From assembly GCA_025937835.1 (NCBI GenBank), contig JAICQO010000030.1:1-64000 (forward strand): a DNA stretch of 64,000 bases, given 5' to 3'. The notes beneath the pieces were generated by a model. That model ran no database searches. It was given only the letters and a program-made list of their open reading frames with translations, and was not told the origin of the DNA. Position 1 is the stretch's first letter; the number at the start of each line of letters is the position of its first letter. Shown here piece after piece: positions 16,804-25,187 of the stretch. The translations under genes and the position numbers were made by a program. The stretch is from Polyangiaceae bacterium. Lineage in GTDB: Bacteria > Myxococcota_A > Polyangia > Polyangiales > Polyangiaceae.

Positions 16804-18309
16804 ATGAAAGCTGCCATGTTCATGCCATGCCGGCGTCTCGCCCGACGGGGGTGGGCTTCGAGAGCGCTGCCTCAGCTTTTAGCGCTGACCTTCGGCTTGG
16901 TCGTGTTGTCGTTCAGCTCGCGTGCGCACGCGTACACCTGGATGATCAAGCACGGCTACAGCAACTGCGGCGCGTGTCACTCGGATCCGTCGGGTGGCGA
17001 GCTCCTCACCGTGTACGGCCGCGCGATGAGCGAGGCGTTCCTTTCGAGCAAGTTCGGCGGCGACTCGGAGAGCTCCGCCGACGCCTTCGAGCGCCGGCAG
17101 ATGGCCCGCTTCGGCAAGGCTGCAGCGGCCAAGCTCGCCAAGCCCGACGCGGAGGAAGAGGAAGTCGACGCCGAGGAAGAAGAAGAAGAGTTCGAGGAGG
17201 AGGAGGCCGCGGGCGAGTCGGACGGAGAGGAAGCATCGAGCGGCGATAGCGAATCCGCGCCCGCCGCTTCGGAGACCGAAGAGCCCGCGTCCGAGCGCTC
17301 GTTCACGGATCCGTTCTTCGGCCTGTTCGGCTTGCCGGAATCCATCTTGCTCGGAGGCAGCGTGCGTCTGGCCACCATCTACAACGGCGACGCGGACCCC
17401 AAGATCCGCTGGTTCCCGATGCAACTGGACCTATATGGTGAGCTGCGCGTCTCCGAGAGCTTCCGCGCTCAGGCCAGCCTCGGCGTTTCGAAGGTGAATG
17501 CCGGCGCCCCCCACGGTCGCGCCGCGCAGATCACCACCAACCAGGGCGACGGCTACCGGCTGATCTCGCGAACGCACTGGCTCGCCTTCGACTTCGGCGG
17601 AGGCAACCATACCATCCGCGCTGGCCGCATGAACCTGCCGTACGGTGTCCGGATCCCGGAGCACACGATGTGGGTTCGCGAGCGCACCGAGACCGATCGC
17701 GAGTCGGATCAGCAGCACGGCCTCGCGCTCGCGATGAACTTCGAAAAGGTGCGCTTCGAGCTGATGGGCATCGCCGGCAACTACCAGAGCTCCCCCGACG
17801 AATTCCGCGAGCGCGGCTACAGCGGCTACTTCGAAATGATGGTCGGGGAACGCGCGGCCTTCGGTCTGAGCAGCCTGGTCACGTACGCCAAGAACGATCG
17901 CCTGTCGCCATCGGACAACCTCTCGACGACGCGCCAGGCGCACGGCGCCTTCTTCCGTACCGGCGTCGGGGAAATGCTGGCGGTGCTCGGCGAGGTCGAC
18001 ATGGTCGCGCGCTCACGCAAGGAGCTCGGCTACACCGGGTTCTTGCAGCTCGATTTCGAGTTCGCGCAGGGCCTGCACCTGATCGGCACGGTGGAGGGCG
18101 CCAACACCAACTACCCGTCGAACCCGCGCACACTGGTGAGCGGGGCGTTCATCGAACAAGAGCGGCTTCCGGGCACTGGCGAGCTGCAGATGGGATACTG
18201 GGCGGGCGCCCAATGGTTCTTCGCTCCGCACTTCGACTTCCGCGTCGATGCCATCTTCCGTCAGGAAGACCCGATGCAAATCCTCGGGCAGCTCCATGTC
18301 TACCTGTGA
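16804..18309 (+). CDS. Outer-membrane porin-like protein with N-terminal c-type heme motif
   Basis: This roughly 501-residue protein has a signal peptide (LLALTFGLVVLSFSSRAHA), then immediately a monoheme CxxCH site (NCGACHSDPSGGELLTVYGR). A very acidic linker (about residues 110-165, Glu/Asp/Ser-rich) and a ~330-residue beta-barrel-like region follow (FRAQASLGVSKVNAG, HTIRAGRMNLPYGVRIPEHT, ending in an amphipathic strand with the last residues HVYL). 'CxxCH then PSGG.L..YGR' recurs in deltaproteobacterial outer-membrane proteins. The architecture suggests heme at the periplasmic mouth of a barrel. The start is ambiguous (ATG 16804, or TTG 16780). Two small CxxCH proteins follow directly. Confidence 0.75.
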   Translation: MKAAMFMPCRRLARRGWASRALPQLLALTFGLVVLSFSSRAHAYTWMIKHGYSNCGACHSDPSGGELLTVYGRAMSEAFLSSKFGGDSESSADAFERRQMARFGKAAAAKLAKPDAEEEEVDAEEEEEEFEEEEAAGESDGEEASSGDSESAPAASETEEPASERSFTDPFFGLFGLPESILLGGSVRLATIYNGDADPKIRWFPMQLDLYGELRVSESFRAQASLGVSKVNAGAPHGRAAQITTNQGDGYRLISRTHWLAFDFGGGNHTIRAGRMNLPYGVRIPEHTMWVRERTETDRESDQQHGLALAMNFEKVRFELMGIAGNYQSSPDEFRERGYSGYFEMMVGERAAFGLSSLVTYAKNDRLSPSDNLSTTRQAHGAFFRTGVGEMLAVLGEVDMVARSRKELGYTGFLQLDFEFAQGLHLIGTVEGANTNYPSNPRTLVSGAFIEQERLPGTGELQMGYWAGAQWFFAPHFDFRVDAIFRQEDPMQILGQLHVYL

Positions 18310-18316
18310 GGCTCGC

Positions 18317-18832
18317 GTGCGACCGATGATCCGCTCTACTCGTCAACTCGCGCTCACGTTCGCGTTCGCCGTCGGGATGTCCGCGCTGGTGGCCGGGCCC
18401 GCGCAAGCGTCGCCGGCGTTCCCCTCGGTGGTGCAGAAGGAGTACGACATGCCGTGCCCCCCAAGCTGCACGCTGTGCCACGCGACCGATCCGGGACAAG
18501 CCGGCAACTTCATCAAGCCGTTCGCGCTCTCGGCCGTCGTTCCCCGCGCCGGTGGGGGGCTCGCTGGTGACGAGAGCAAGCTCGAGGTTGCGCTCGAGAA
18601 GATCAAGACCGAGATGCCGCGGGTCGACACGGATAAGGACGGCACCCCCGACTCGGACGAGCTCAGCGAAGGCAACGACCCGAACAAACCGGGCGACGAG
18701 CGCCTGTGTGGGCCCGCGTACGGCTGCGGCGCGCACATCGCGAAAGCTCCGGCGAAAAACGGCGGAGCCTGGGTGCTCGCCGTCACGGCAGCCGCGCTCG
18801 TGACGTTCGGCTTCCGCCGCCGCTCGAGCTAG
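18317..18832 (+). CDS. Small monoheme (CxxCH) protein with Ca-binding-like repeat and MYXO-CTERM-like anchor, copy 1
   Basis: The 171-residue product has a signal peptide (LALTFAFAVGMSALVAGPAQA), a c-heme motif CTLCH in a Cys-rich setting (CPPSCTLCHATDPGQAG) and an acidic TSP3/EF-hand-like repeat (DTDKDGTPDSDELSEGNDPN). The C-terminus is GCGAHIAKAP then a TM helix (GGAWVLAVTAAALVTFGF) and RRRSS, resembling the MYXO-CTERM sorting signal that leads to surface lipid anchoring. GTG at 18317 has a GAGG five bases upstream; ATG at 18326 is the alternative. It lies 7 bp downstream of the heme-porin gene, indicating an operon. Confidence 0.8.
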   Translation: MRPMIRSTRQLALTFAFAVGMSALVAGPAQASPAFPSVVQKEYDMPCPPSCTLCHATDPGQAGNFIKPFALSAVVPRAGGGLAGDESKLEVALEKIKTEMPRVDTDKDGTPDSDELSEGNDPNKPGDERLCGPAYGCGAHIAKAPAKNGGAWVLAVTAAALVTFGFRRRSS

Positions 18833-18840
18833 CGGTTCGC

Positions 18841-19344
18841 GTGCGACCGATGATCCGCTCTGCTCGTCAATTCACCTTCGCGCTCGGCTTTGCCGCCGTG
18901 AGCTTCGTCGCGGCGTCTGCTCAGGCGTCGGACACGTTCCCCTCAGTCGTGAAGGATGAGTACGACATGCTCTGCGTGCCGACGTGCACGCTTTGCCACA
19001 CGACGAACCCGGGCCAGTCGGGCACGGCGATGCGCGGACAGCTGTTTGGCCAGCTCGTTTGGAACAACGGCGCGCTGCCGAAGTTGGATGACAGGCTGAA
19101 GACGGCGCTCGCTGCGATCAAGGAAAAGGGGACCGACAGCGACGGTGACATGACCTCCGATTTCGACGAGCTCAACGAGGGTTACGACCCCAACAAGCCC
19201 GGCGACGCCCGCCTGTGCGGCCCGAACTACGGCTGCGGCGCGCACATCGCGAAAGCTCCGGCGAAAAACGGCGGAGCGTGGGTGCTCGCCGTCACGGCTG
19301 CCGCGCTCGTGACCTTCGGCTTCCGCCGCCGTCGCTCGAGCTAG
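18841..19344 (+). CDS. Small monoheme (CxxCH) protein with MYXO-CTERM-like anchor, copy 2
   Basis: This 167-residue paralogue of the preceding gene lies 8 bp after it and has the same plan: signal peptide, CTLCH (CVPTCTLCHTTNPGQSG), acidic Asp-rich repeat (SDGDMTSDFDELNEGYDPN) and a TM-RRRRSS tail. Both copies open with the same 18 bases (GTGCGACCGATGATCCGC). The last ~45 codons are almost identical at DNA level to copy 1, whereas the middles are clearly diverged. Expected location: outside the inner membrane, possibly on the cell surface, with one covalent heme. Confidence 0.8.
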   Translation: MRPMIRSARQFTFALGFAAVSFVAASAQASDTFPSVVKDEYDMLCVPTCTLCHTTNPGQSGTAMRGQLFGQLVWNNGALPKLDDRLKTALAAIKEKGTDSDGDMTSDFDELNEGYDPNKPGDARLCGPNYGCGAHIAKAPAKNGGAWVLAVTAAALVTFGFRRRRSS

Positions 19345-19347
19345 CGC

Positions 19348-19674
19348 TCAGCCCGCGCCGCCGGCGCCAGCATCGGTGCTGGCTGCGCCGGCATCGGTGC
19401 TGGGCGCGCCGGCTTCACTCGAGGTGCCGCCGGTCGTGGCTGGCGCGCCGGCTTCAGCGGGAGCGCCGCCCTCGGACGTCGTGCCGCCCGAGGCACCGCC
19501 GCCGCTCGTCTCGCCACCGACGTCGCCGCTGCCTCCGCCAGTCGAGGCCTTTCCGCCAGTCGCGTTCTCGTCGACGATCTTCTCCTGATCGACGTCCGCG
19601 ATCAGCGTGCAGCCGGCGGCACTTCCGAGGGTGGAGAGTCCAGCGATGAGCAAGGTGAAAGTCGAATGACGCAT
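19348..19674 (-). CDS. Small Gly/Ala/Thr-rich lipoprotein
   Basis: The 108-residue product has a lipoprotein signal (FTLLIAGLSTLGSAAGC) and about 85 residues of low-complexity Gly-Ala-Ser-Thr repeats with GGA, GAP and AGA triplets, but no recognisable folded domain. Such short repeat lipoproteins are frequent in Polyangia genomes. It may be a degenerate or truncated member of the larger class (compare the gene at 38665, which has a similar repeat followed by a Cys-rich domain). It is divergent from the beta-barrel gene at 19879 across a 204-bp gap. Confidence 0.7.
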   Translation of the reverse strand: MRHSTFTLLIAGLSTLGSAAGCTLIADVDQEKIVDENATGGKASTGGGSGDVGGETSGGGASGGTTSEGGAPAEAGAPATTGGTSSEAGAPSTDAGAASTDAGAGGAG

Positions 19675-19878
19675 GGCAGGTCTCGTCTACCGGGCCTAAG
19701 CCCGATGCGGGCGCAATCTTGCGCTAGGGTCCCCCTCGATTGCAAGGTCGAACGAACCGGCGATTTCCGCCGAAATCAGGGCGTCGGCGCCGCCCGCCGA
19801 GGGATTTCACGGGTACGCATGCGACGATTTTCACCACGAGGGGCGACGAACGGAAGCCGCCGATTTAACCTTGCCCGA

Positions 19879-20637
19879 ATGAGACTGGCTTATTCGTGGC
19901 CGGCACTCGCGGTCGCCCTCGCACCGGCTCTCGCGCACGCTCAAGACGACCTGAGCTCGGGGGGCCTCGCGCCGCCACCGCCGATCGAGGGCTCGACGAG
20001 CAGCGACACCACCGCGACGCAGGCCGAGACCCAGGCCGAGCTCGAGCAAGCCGATCGTAAGGACTCGGGACGCGGTCTCGAGTTCTTCTGGGTGAACGCC
20101 GAGGCGGGTGCCCAGTACCTGGGGCTCGAGACCTTCAAGGCCAACCGCGTGGTCGACTCACAGCTCGTGTCGACGACGCAGACCGGTCCGCTCTTCGGCG
20201 CAGGCCTCGGCGTGCGGCTGATCTTCATCACGCTCGGTGGCCGCTTCCGCCTCGCCAACTTCGAAGACTTCCAGCTCTGGACGCTCGACGCCGAGGTCGG
20301 GCTGCGTATCCCGCTCGGTGCGCTCGAACCCTATTTCACCTTCGCCGGCGGCTACGCGACGCTCGGCTCGTTCGATGCGCTCGAGGGCGCCGACGTCAGC
20401 GTCAAGGGCCTCAACCTGCGGGGTGGTTTCGGCCTCGACTACTACGTCGCGAACACCTTCTCGATCGGAGCCAACGTATCCGGGGATTTGATGTTCCTCT
20501 CGCGTGGCGGCATCGACGATCTCGACGCCGATGCCGGTCCAGACGGCGGCGACAGCCAGGCGGAGGTCTACGCGCGCGACGGCTCCGGCATCGGTGGCGG
20601 CGTGACCCTCACCGCCGTCGCCGGCCTGCATTTTTAG
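19879..20637 (+). CDS. Outer-membrane beta-barrel protein
   Basis: The 252-residue product has a signal peptide (SWPALAVALAPALAHA), a short Pro/Ser/Thr linker and eight or so amphipathic strands: LEFFWVNAEAGAQYLGL, GAGLGVRLIFITLGGRFRL, LEPYFTFAGGYATLGS. It ends TLTAVAGLHF with the C-terminal Phe typical of BAM substrates. The predicted fold is a small OmpA/OmpW-like barrel; no specific function is evident. The PrsW-like gene starts 4 bp after its stop, so the two are co-transcribed. Confidence 0.8.
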   Translation: MRLAYSWPALAVALAPALAHAQDDLSSGGLAPPPPIEGSTSSDTTATQAETQAELEQADRKDSGRGLEFFWVNAEAGAQYLGLETFKANRVVDSQLVSTTQTGPLFGAGLGVRLIFITLGGRFRLANFEDFQLWTLDAEVGLRIPLGALEPYFTFAGGYATLGSFDALEGADVSVKGLNLRGGFGLDYYVANTFSIGANVSGDLMFLSRGGIDDLDADAGPDGGDSQAEVYARDGSGIGGGVTLTAVAGLHF

Positions 20638-20640
20638 ACG

Positions 20641-21762
20641 ATGGCTGGCCTGCCGCTCGCGCTCGGCCTGGTCGTATTCGCGCTCGGCCTGGGCGCGGCC
20701 CTTTCGTACCGCCTGGCGGGTTCGGTCTTCTCTCACCTGGTCCGCACGATCGCGACCGTGGGCGCGGCGGGGGCCGTGGTGGGCGCAGTCGCGACTTACC
20801 TGGAACGGTTGCTGCTCGGCTTCACCGGGCTCGACTTCGACGTTCACGCGGCCGGGGTCGGGGGCGCGCTGATGGCCGTGTTCCTGCTCGCCGCCCCGCT
20901 CGAGGAAGCCGCCAAGGTGCTCGTCGTCTGGCCGCTCTATCGCAGCGGGCGCTTGATCCGCCCGCGCTTCGGCGTGCTGTACGCGGTGGTCGCGGCCTCG
21001 GGCTTCGCAGCCGTCGAAGGTGCGATCGCGCTGTTCGCGGTTCCCTCCGGGCTCACGCTGGTGCGCGCCTTGCTCGGAACGCTCGCGCACCTCTTCTTCG
21101 CGGGCGTGTGGGGCTACGTGCTCGGAGCGGGTCGTTTTCGCAGCAGCTGGTTCTCGGTGGCGTGGCTGTTCGCAATGCTGCTCCATGGCCTGTTCGATCA
21201 CATCCTCTGGGGACGCGGCCCGGGTTACCTCACCGCGACGCTGCCGATCGTGTTCTTCATGTTGCTCGCGAGCCTGCTCGTGCTGCGCGAGCCTGCTCCG
21301 GAGCTGGCTCAGCCATCGCTGCTGTCGAAGGTGCCGAGCAACACCTTCGTCACGGAGGTCCTGGGGCCGAAAGATCACCCGGTCGCGCTGCGCTGGGTGA
21401 TCGCGGGCGCCTTCGTGACCCTCGGTTTGGTGCTGGCGCTGGCGGTTTTCGGGGTGCTGATCGGCCGCCGCTTCGGTATCGATTTCGCCCTCGCGGACGA
21501 GGCCGACGTGCGCTCGGCAGTTCCACTCGTGCTGCTCGGCTCCTCGGTGTTGCTCGCGTTCCCTCTGTCCGGCTTTCTGATCGCGCGCGCGAGCTCCGTC
21601 GTCACCGTGCTCGAGCCCGCGCTCGCGACCGTCGTCGCGGTCGTCACGCTGGTGATCGTGTCTTTCCTCACGGCGCCGATCGCCGTCCTGTTCACCCTCG
21701 CCGTTGCCCCGGTCGCGGTCGGACTCGCCTGCGGCGGCGCCTGGATCGGCCTCGAGAGGTGA
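20641..21762 (+). CDS. PrsW-family intramembrane metalloprotease
   Basis: This 373-residue polytopic membrane protein has the PrsW/CAAX-like catalytic signature: APLEEAAKV (EExxK), ASGFAAVEG, HLFFAGVWGY and HGLFDHILW (HxxxD). About ten TM helices are visible; the C-terminal four (after residue 250) extend beyond the protease core. PrsW proteases perform site-1 cleavage of anti-sigma factors or process membrane proteins. No sigma/anti-sigma pair lies nearby, so the substrate is unknown. The start follows the beta-barrel gene by 4 bp. Confidence 0.85.
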   Translation: MAGLPLALGLVVFALGLGAALSYRLAGSVFSHLVRTIATVGAAGAVVGAVATYLERLLLGFTGLDFDVHAAGVGGALMAVFLLAAPLEEAAKVLVVWPLYRSGRLIRPRFGVLYAVVAASGFAAVEGAIALFAVPSGLTLVRALLGTLAHLFFAGVWGYVLGAGRFRSSWFSVAWLFAMLLHGLFDHILWGRGPGYLTATLPIVFFMLLASLLVLREPAPELAQPSLLSKVPSNTFVTEVLGPKDHPVALRWVIAGAFVTLGLVLALAVFGVLIGRRFGIDFALADEADVRSAVPLVLLGSSVLLAFPLSGFLIARASSVVTVLEPALATVVAVVTLVIVSFLTAPIAVLFTLAVAPVAVGLACGGAWIGLER

Positions 21763-21788
21763 GGAAAGGAGCCTGCGCTAGCTGGCTC

Positions 21789-23204
21789 TCACGGTGTCTT
21801 TGCGCGCTCGTACCGTGAGTAAACGCCGCTCGTCAGCAGCGCGTCCGCGGGCAGGCTCGCAAACTCGTTCTTCCGCGGGTCGTAGCCGGGCGCGAAAAGC
21901 CGGTTCAAATCGAAGCCCACGAAGCGCCCGAGCAGGTGCGGCGCTTCGCTGACCCACAGCACGCGGCGGCCCGTGTCCATCACCACCCCGTGCGTCGCGA
22001 TCAGCGCGTCGATCGCGCGCCGATCGCCGAGCGGCAGCTCGCGGCCGCCCACGCCGCGCCGATCCCGGAGCAGCGCCACGGCGCCGGCCGCGTCGAGCGC
22101 ACCGACGTTCCGCGCGACGAGCTCGTCCGCGCGTTGCTTGCGCGGCACGGTCGAGGTCGCGTCTCGCACGGCCAGGTTCTTCGGATCCGCCGCCGCCGGG
22201 CCCACGAAGTGATTGGTCACGGCCTCGCCTGCCGCGAGCCGCAGGACGTGGTTCGGTTTGCCCGGAACGCGCTCGACCCGCACCGCGTGCCCGGCGGCGT
22301 CGGTCAGGATCAGGATGTGGCTCACGAGCGCCTCGCGTTCGGAGAGCGCGCGCAGCGCCTCGTCGGTGGTGCTGGCTGTGGACAAAACGCGGCGCAGGGC
22401 GTGCACCACGGGCTCTCCCTCCGTGCGCGTCTCGCCCGCGCGGCCGCCGTGCACCACCACCGCGACGCCCTCGCGGTTCATGCCGCTGACCACGCCCACG
22501 AGCCCGGGCCACGCCACCGAGGCGAACGGGAGTTTCCCGGATTCTTCGACGAAAAACACCGCTTTCTTGCGATCGAAGACGTCGATCTCGAAGTCGAAGG
22601 CGCGCGCCAAGAGCGAGCCGCCACCGGCGGCGCGTTCGCCGGAAAACACGAAGGTCGTGCAGCCGACGAGCGGCGAGTGCTCGAACGACAGCGCGATGTC
22701 GTAGAGCGCGTTCAGGTACGCGAAGCGCTGGAAGGTTGGGAACACGCCGTCGTACGGATCGGGCTGGAAAGCCAGCGCGCCCGCTGCGATCTCGGCACGC
22801 CGGTCGGCGGAGAAGCCGTTCGCCACGTTGCGATAGCGAACCTGTGCCAGATCGAGCAACGCCAGGCGCAGCAGCGAAGTCGGCACGGCCTCGCGGAACG
22901 AATCCAGCAGGACGCCCTCGTTCTCGACCATTTCCGGGTACAGGAGCCGCGCCTGCGCGTAGCCGATCGCGATCGGATCGCCGCGCAGCCGCACCTCGAG
23001 CAGGGCAGGGCGCTGCATCACGAAGGATCTGCCGAAGCTGCGTAGCCCTGGCTCGCTCTGGTATTTGCCTTCCGGAACCGCCACCGCGGGCGCCTCGATC
23101 CGGCAGCTCCACCGCACCGCGAAATGCGCCGTCAACAGCAGCGCGACCAGAGCACAAAGCCCCAACCCGACGCGCGCGGCGAGGCGGCGGAGCCTCTGGC
23201 TCAC
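21789..23204 (-). CDS. C45/penicillin-acylase-like Ntn hydrolase, membrane-anchored
   Basis: The 471-residue product starts at a GTG overlapping the TGA of the glycosyltransferase gene (GTGA). An N-terminal TM helix (GLGLCALVALLLTAHFAV) is followed by a domain resembling acyl-CoA:6-APA acyltransferase/C45 peptidases. The candidate N-terminal nucleophile Cys is in LVGCTTFVFSGE, followed by LLARAFDFE, GLVGVVSGMNREGVAV and THGVVMDTG. C45 enzymes mature by autocleavage before the Cys; here about 165 residues would precede it. It probably hydrolyses an amide or acyl bond outside the inner membrane. The substrate is unknown. Confidence 0.75.
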   Translation of the reverse strand: MSQRLRRLAARVGLGLCALVALLLTAHFAVRWSCRIEAPAVAVPEGKYQSEPGLRSFGRSFVMQRPALLEVRLRGDPIAIGYAQARLLYPEMVENEGVLLDSFREAVPTSLLRLALLDLAQVRYRNVANGFSADRRAEIAAGALAFQPDPYDGVFPTFQRFAYLNALYDIALSFEHSPLVGCTTFVFSGERAAGGGSLLARAFDFEIDVFDRKKAVFFVEESGKLPFASVAWPGLVGVVSGMNREGVAVVVHGGRAGETRTEGEPVVHALRRVLSTASTTDEALRALSEREALVSHILILTDAAGHAVRVERVPGKPNHVLRLAAGEAVTNHFVGPAAADPKNLAVRDATSTVPRKQRADELVARNVGALDAAGAVALLRDRRGVGGRELPLGDRRAIDALIATHGVVMDTGRRVLWVSEAPHLLGRFVGFDLNRLFAPGYDPRKNEFASLPADALLTSGVYSRYERAKTP

Positions 23205-23923
23205 GGCTCGCCCGCGCGGCGCCAGGGCGTCGTAGCCGCCGTGTGGAGCAGCCGGAACACGATCCGCGTCGGGTCGCGGCCGCTGCGAAAATGACTGGTG
23301 CGCTGCTCGGGATAAAGCACGCGCGCTGGAACCTCGACCAGCGGCACGCCGCGCCGCACCGCGCGCAAGATCACCTCCGACTCGAGCTCGAAGCGCGAGC
23401 CGCGCAAGCCGAGCTCGAGCGTGGCCGGCAGGGGATAGCGCCGCAGGCCGCACTGCGTGTCACGCAGTCGCCGGCGCGCGAACCACGACATCCAGACGTT
23501 GGAAAAGCCGTTCGAGAAGCGGTTGGCCTTGGGCGCGCCGTCGCGCTGAAGATCGCGCACGGCCAGCACCAGCGCCTCCAACGGCGCGGGATCGAGCGCC
23601 AGCCTGAGCGCCTCGTCAGCCGGGTGTTGCCCGTCCGCGTCGACGCTGACGGCCGCGCGCGCGCCGTGCTCGAGCGCAGCGCGGAACCCGGTGAGCAGCG
23701 CCCGACCCTTGCCTCGGTTCAGCGTGTGGACGAGCACCTCCGCACCGGCGTCCCGCGCCGCGCGGGCGGTCGCGTCGCTCGAGCCGTCGTCCACGACCAC
23801 GACGGCCGGCGCGGTCCACGTGCCCGCCTCGCGCGCCGCCTCGAGCAGCCCTCGCACCACGGCTCCGATCGAGCTTTCCGCCTGAAAGGCGGGGACTACG
23901 AAGCACAGACGGCGCTCGTTCAA
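23201..23923 (-). CDS. GT2-family glycosyltransferase (dolichol-P-mannose synthase-like)
   Basis: At 240 residues this is a single GT-A domain with FVVPAFQAESSIG, VVVVDDGSSDAT, NRGKGRALLTGF, VSVDADGQHP (DxD-type metal site) and DTQCGLRRYP. It has no C-terminal TM helices. Members transfer sugars from nucleotide donors to polyprenyl phosphate or lipids. It is translationally coupled to the C45-like hydrolase (4-bp overlap), suggesting a joint role in a lipid or envelope modification. Confidence 0.9.
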   Translation of the reverse strand: MNERRLCFVVPAFQAESSIGAVVRGLLEAAREAGTWTAPAVVVVDDGSSDATARAARDAGAEVLVHTLNRGKGRALLTGFRAALEHGARAAVSVDADGQHPADEALRLALDPAPLEALVLAVRDLQRDGAPKANRFSNGFSNVWMSWFARRRLRDTQCGLRRYPLPATLELGLRGSRFELESEVILRAVRRGVPLVEVPARVLYPEQRTSHFRSGRDPTRIVFRLLHTAATTPWRRAGEP

Positions 23924-23988
23924 GGCGCGTGACCCTACTACAGTAACCGCGTTGCTGCCGCACGGCGCCCCGGTGCTAGTTTCGCGCG

Positions 23989-24606
23989 GTGTTGGACGAC
24001 GGAGAGGCGCTCGAAAAGCTCAAGATCGATGCCCGGCGGGCGTTGCGCGATCGCTACAAGAAGCTCCGCTCGGCGTTTCCAGCGGCGGCCCTCGCCGAGC
24101 GCAGCCAACGTGTGGTGGACGCCATCACCCGCCTCGATGCCTTCCGGAGCGCGAGCTCGCTGGGCTTGTTCTGGCCGATCTCGGCCGAGGTCGATCTGCG
24201 CCGCCTGGACACCGAGGCCCGCGCCCGCAACACCCGCGTCTATTACCCGGTGATGGATCCGAAGCCCGGCGGCTTCAGCACCGGCTTCGCGCTGGTTCGC
24301 GACCCGGCCGAGCTCGTCGAACGCGGCCGGCGCTTCCCCGAGCCCGCTCGGGAGGCACCGCGCGCGGCGCGCGGCGAGATCGAGCTGATCGTCGTGCCGG
24401 CGCTCGCGGTCACCGAGACGGGCCACCGCCTCGGCTACGGCCGCGGCTTCTACGACGTGACCTTGCCGGACTTCTGCCCGCCCGCGTTGACCGTCGTGGT
24501 CGCCTTCGATTTCCAGCTGCTCGCGGAGCTGCCCGTGCTCGACCACGACGTGGCGTGCGACGTCGTGGTCACCGACTCGCGGGTGATTCCTGCGCGGAAG
24601 GCCTAG
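23989..24606 (+). CDS. 5-formyltetrahydrofolate cyclo-ligase
   Basis: This 205-residue MTHFS-family enzyme has a GTG start (23989), N-terminal LRDRYKKLRSAFP, LGLFWPISAEVDL, ELIVVPALAVTETGHRLGYG and the signature GYGRGFYD. It converts 5-formyl-THF to 5,10-methenyl-THF using ATP. The stop overlaps the stop of the convergent Fur gene by 4 bp (CTAG). The 65-bp divergent gap to the glycosyltransferase carries both promoters. Confidence 0.92.
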   Translation: MLDDGEALEKLKIDARRALRDRYKKLRSAFPAAALAERSQRVVDAITRLDAFRSASSLGLFWPISAEVDLRRLDTEARARNTRVYYPVMDPKPGGFSTGFALVRDPAELVERGRRFPEPAREAPRAARGEIELIVVPALAVTETGHRLGYGRGFYDVTLPDFCPPALTVVVAFDFQLLAELPVLDHDVACDVVVTDSRVIPARKA

Positions 24607-25106
24607 GCTTTTTTCTTCCGCGCGTTGCGCTTCTGGCACTCGGCGCACGTCCCGTAGAGCTCGTGCTTGTGCTGGCGCACGTGGAAGCCGTAGCGGTTGG
24701 CGACGCGATCCTGCAGCTCCTCGATCAGCGGCTCTTCGAACTCGGTGATCTTGCCGCAGTCGAGGCAGATCAGGTGGTCGTGGTGGTGCTCTTCGTCGGA
24801 CAGCTCGTAGCGGGTGAAGCCGTCCCCGAACTTGTGCTCCTGCACCACGCCGCTCTCGGTCAAGAGCTTCATGGTCCGATACACCGTCGCGTAGCCGACG
24901 CGCGAGTCCACCGAGCGAACCTGCTTCAACAAGCTGTCGATCGTGATGTGCTCCCCGACGTCGAAGAAGGTGTCGATGATCAGCCGCCGCTGCTCCGTCG
25001 AACGCAGCCCGCGCTTGAGCATGTACGAGTCGAGATCGCGCCGAAGCCGATCGGCGTCTGCATTCGTCAACTTGCCAGCGGAGACCCCGAGTTTCACAGA
25101 GCCCAT
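24603..25106 (-). CDS. Fur/PerR-family metalloregulator
   Basis: The 167-residue product has an N-terminal winged helix (RSTEQRRLIIDTFF, VGYATVYRTMKLL) and metal ligands HHHDH, CLDCGK and CAEC (structural Zn via two CxxC). The regulatory-site residues do not allow a choice between iron (Fur) and peroxide (PerR) sensing by eye. An extra ~20 residues precede the usual start. It lies 80 bp downstream of the degenerate P-type ATPase gene on the same strand, a position that hints at a metal theme. Confidence 0.92.
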   Translation of the reverse strand: MGSVKLGVSAGKLTNADADRLRRDLDSYMLKRGLRSTEQRRLIIDTFFDVGEHITIDSLLKQVRSVDSRVGYATVYRTMKLLTESGVVQEHKFGDGFTRYELSDEEHHHDHLICLDCGKITEFEEPLIEELQDRVANRYGFHVRQHKHELYGTCAECQKRNARKKKA

Positions 25107-25187
25107 CTTTTCAGCAGCGGCGCCCCTGTCAAGCCACGCCGGCAGAGGCCCGGAAACGCGTCGGAAGCCGCGCGAAATCGCCTGTAC

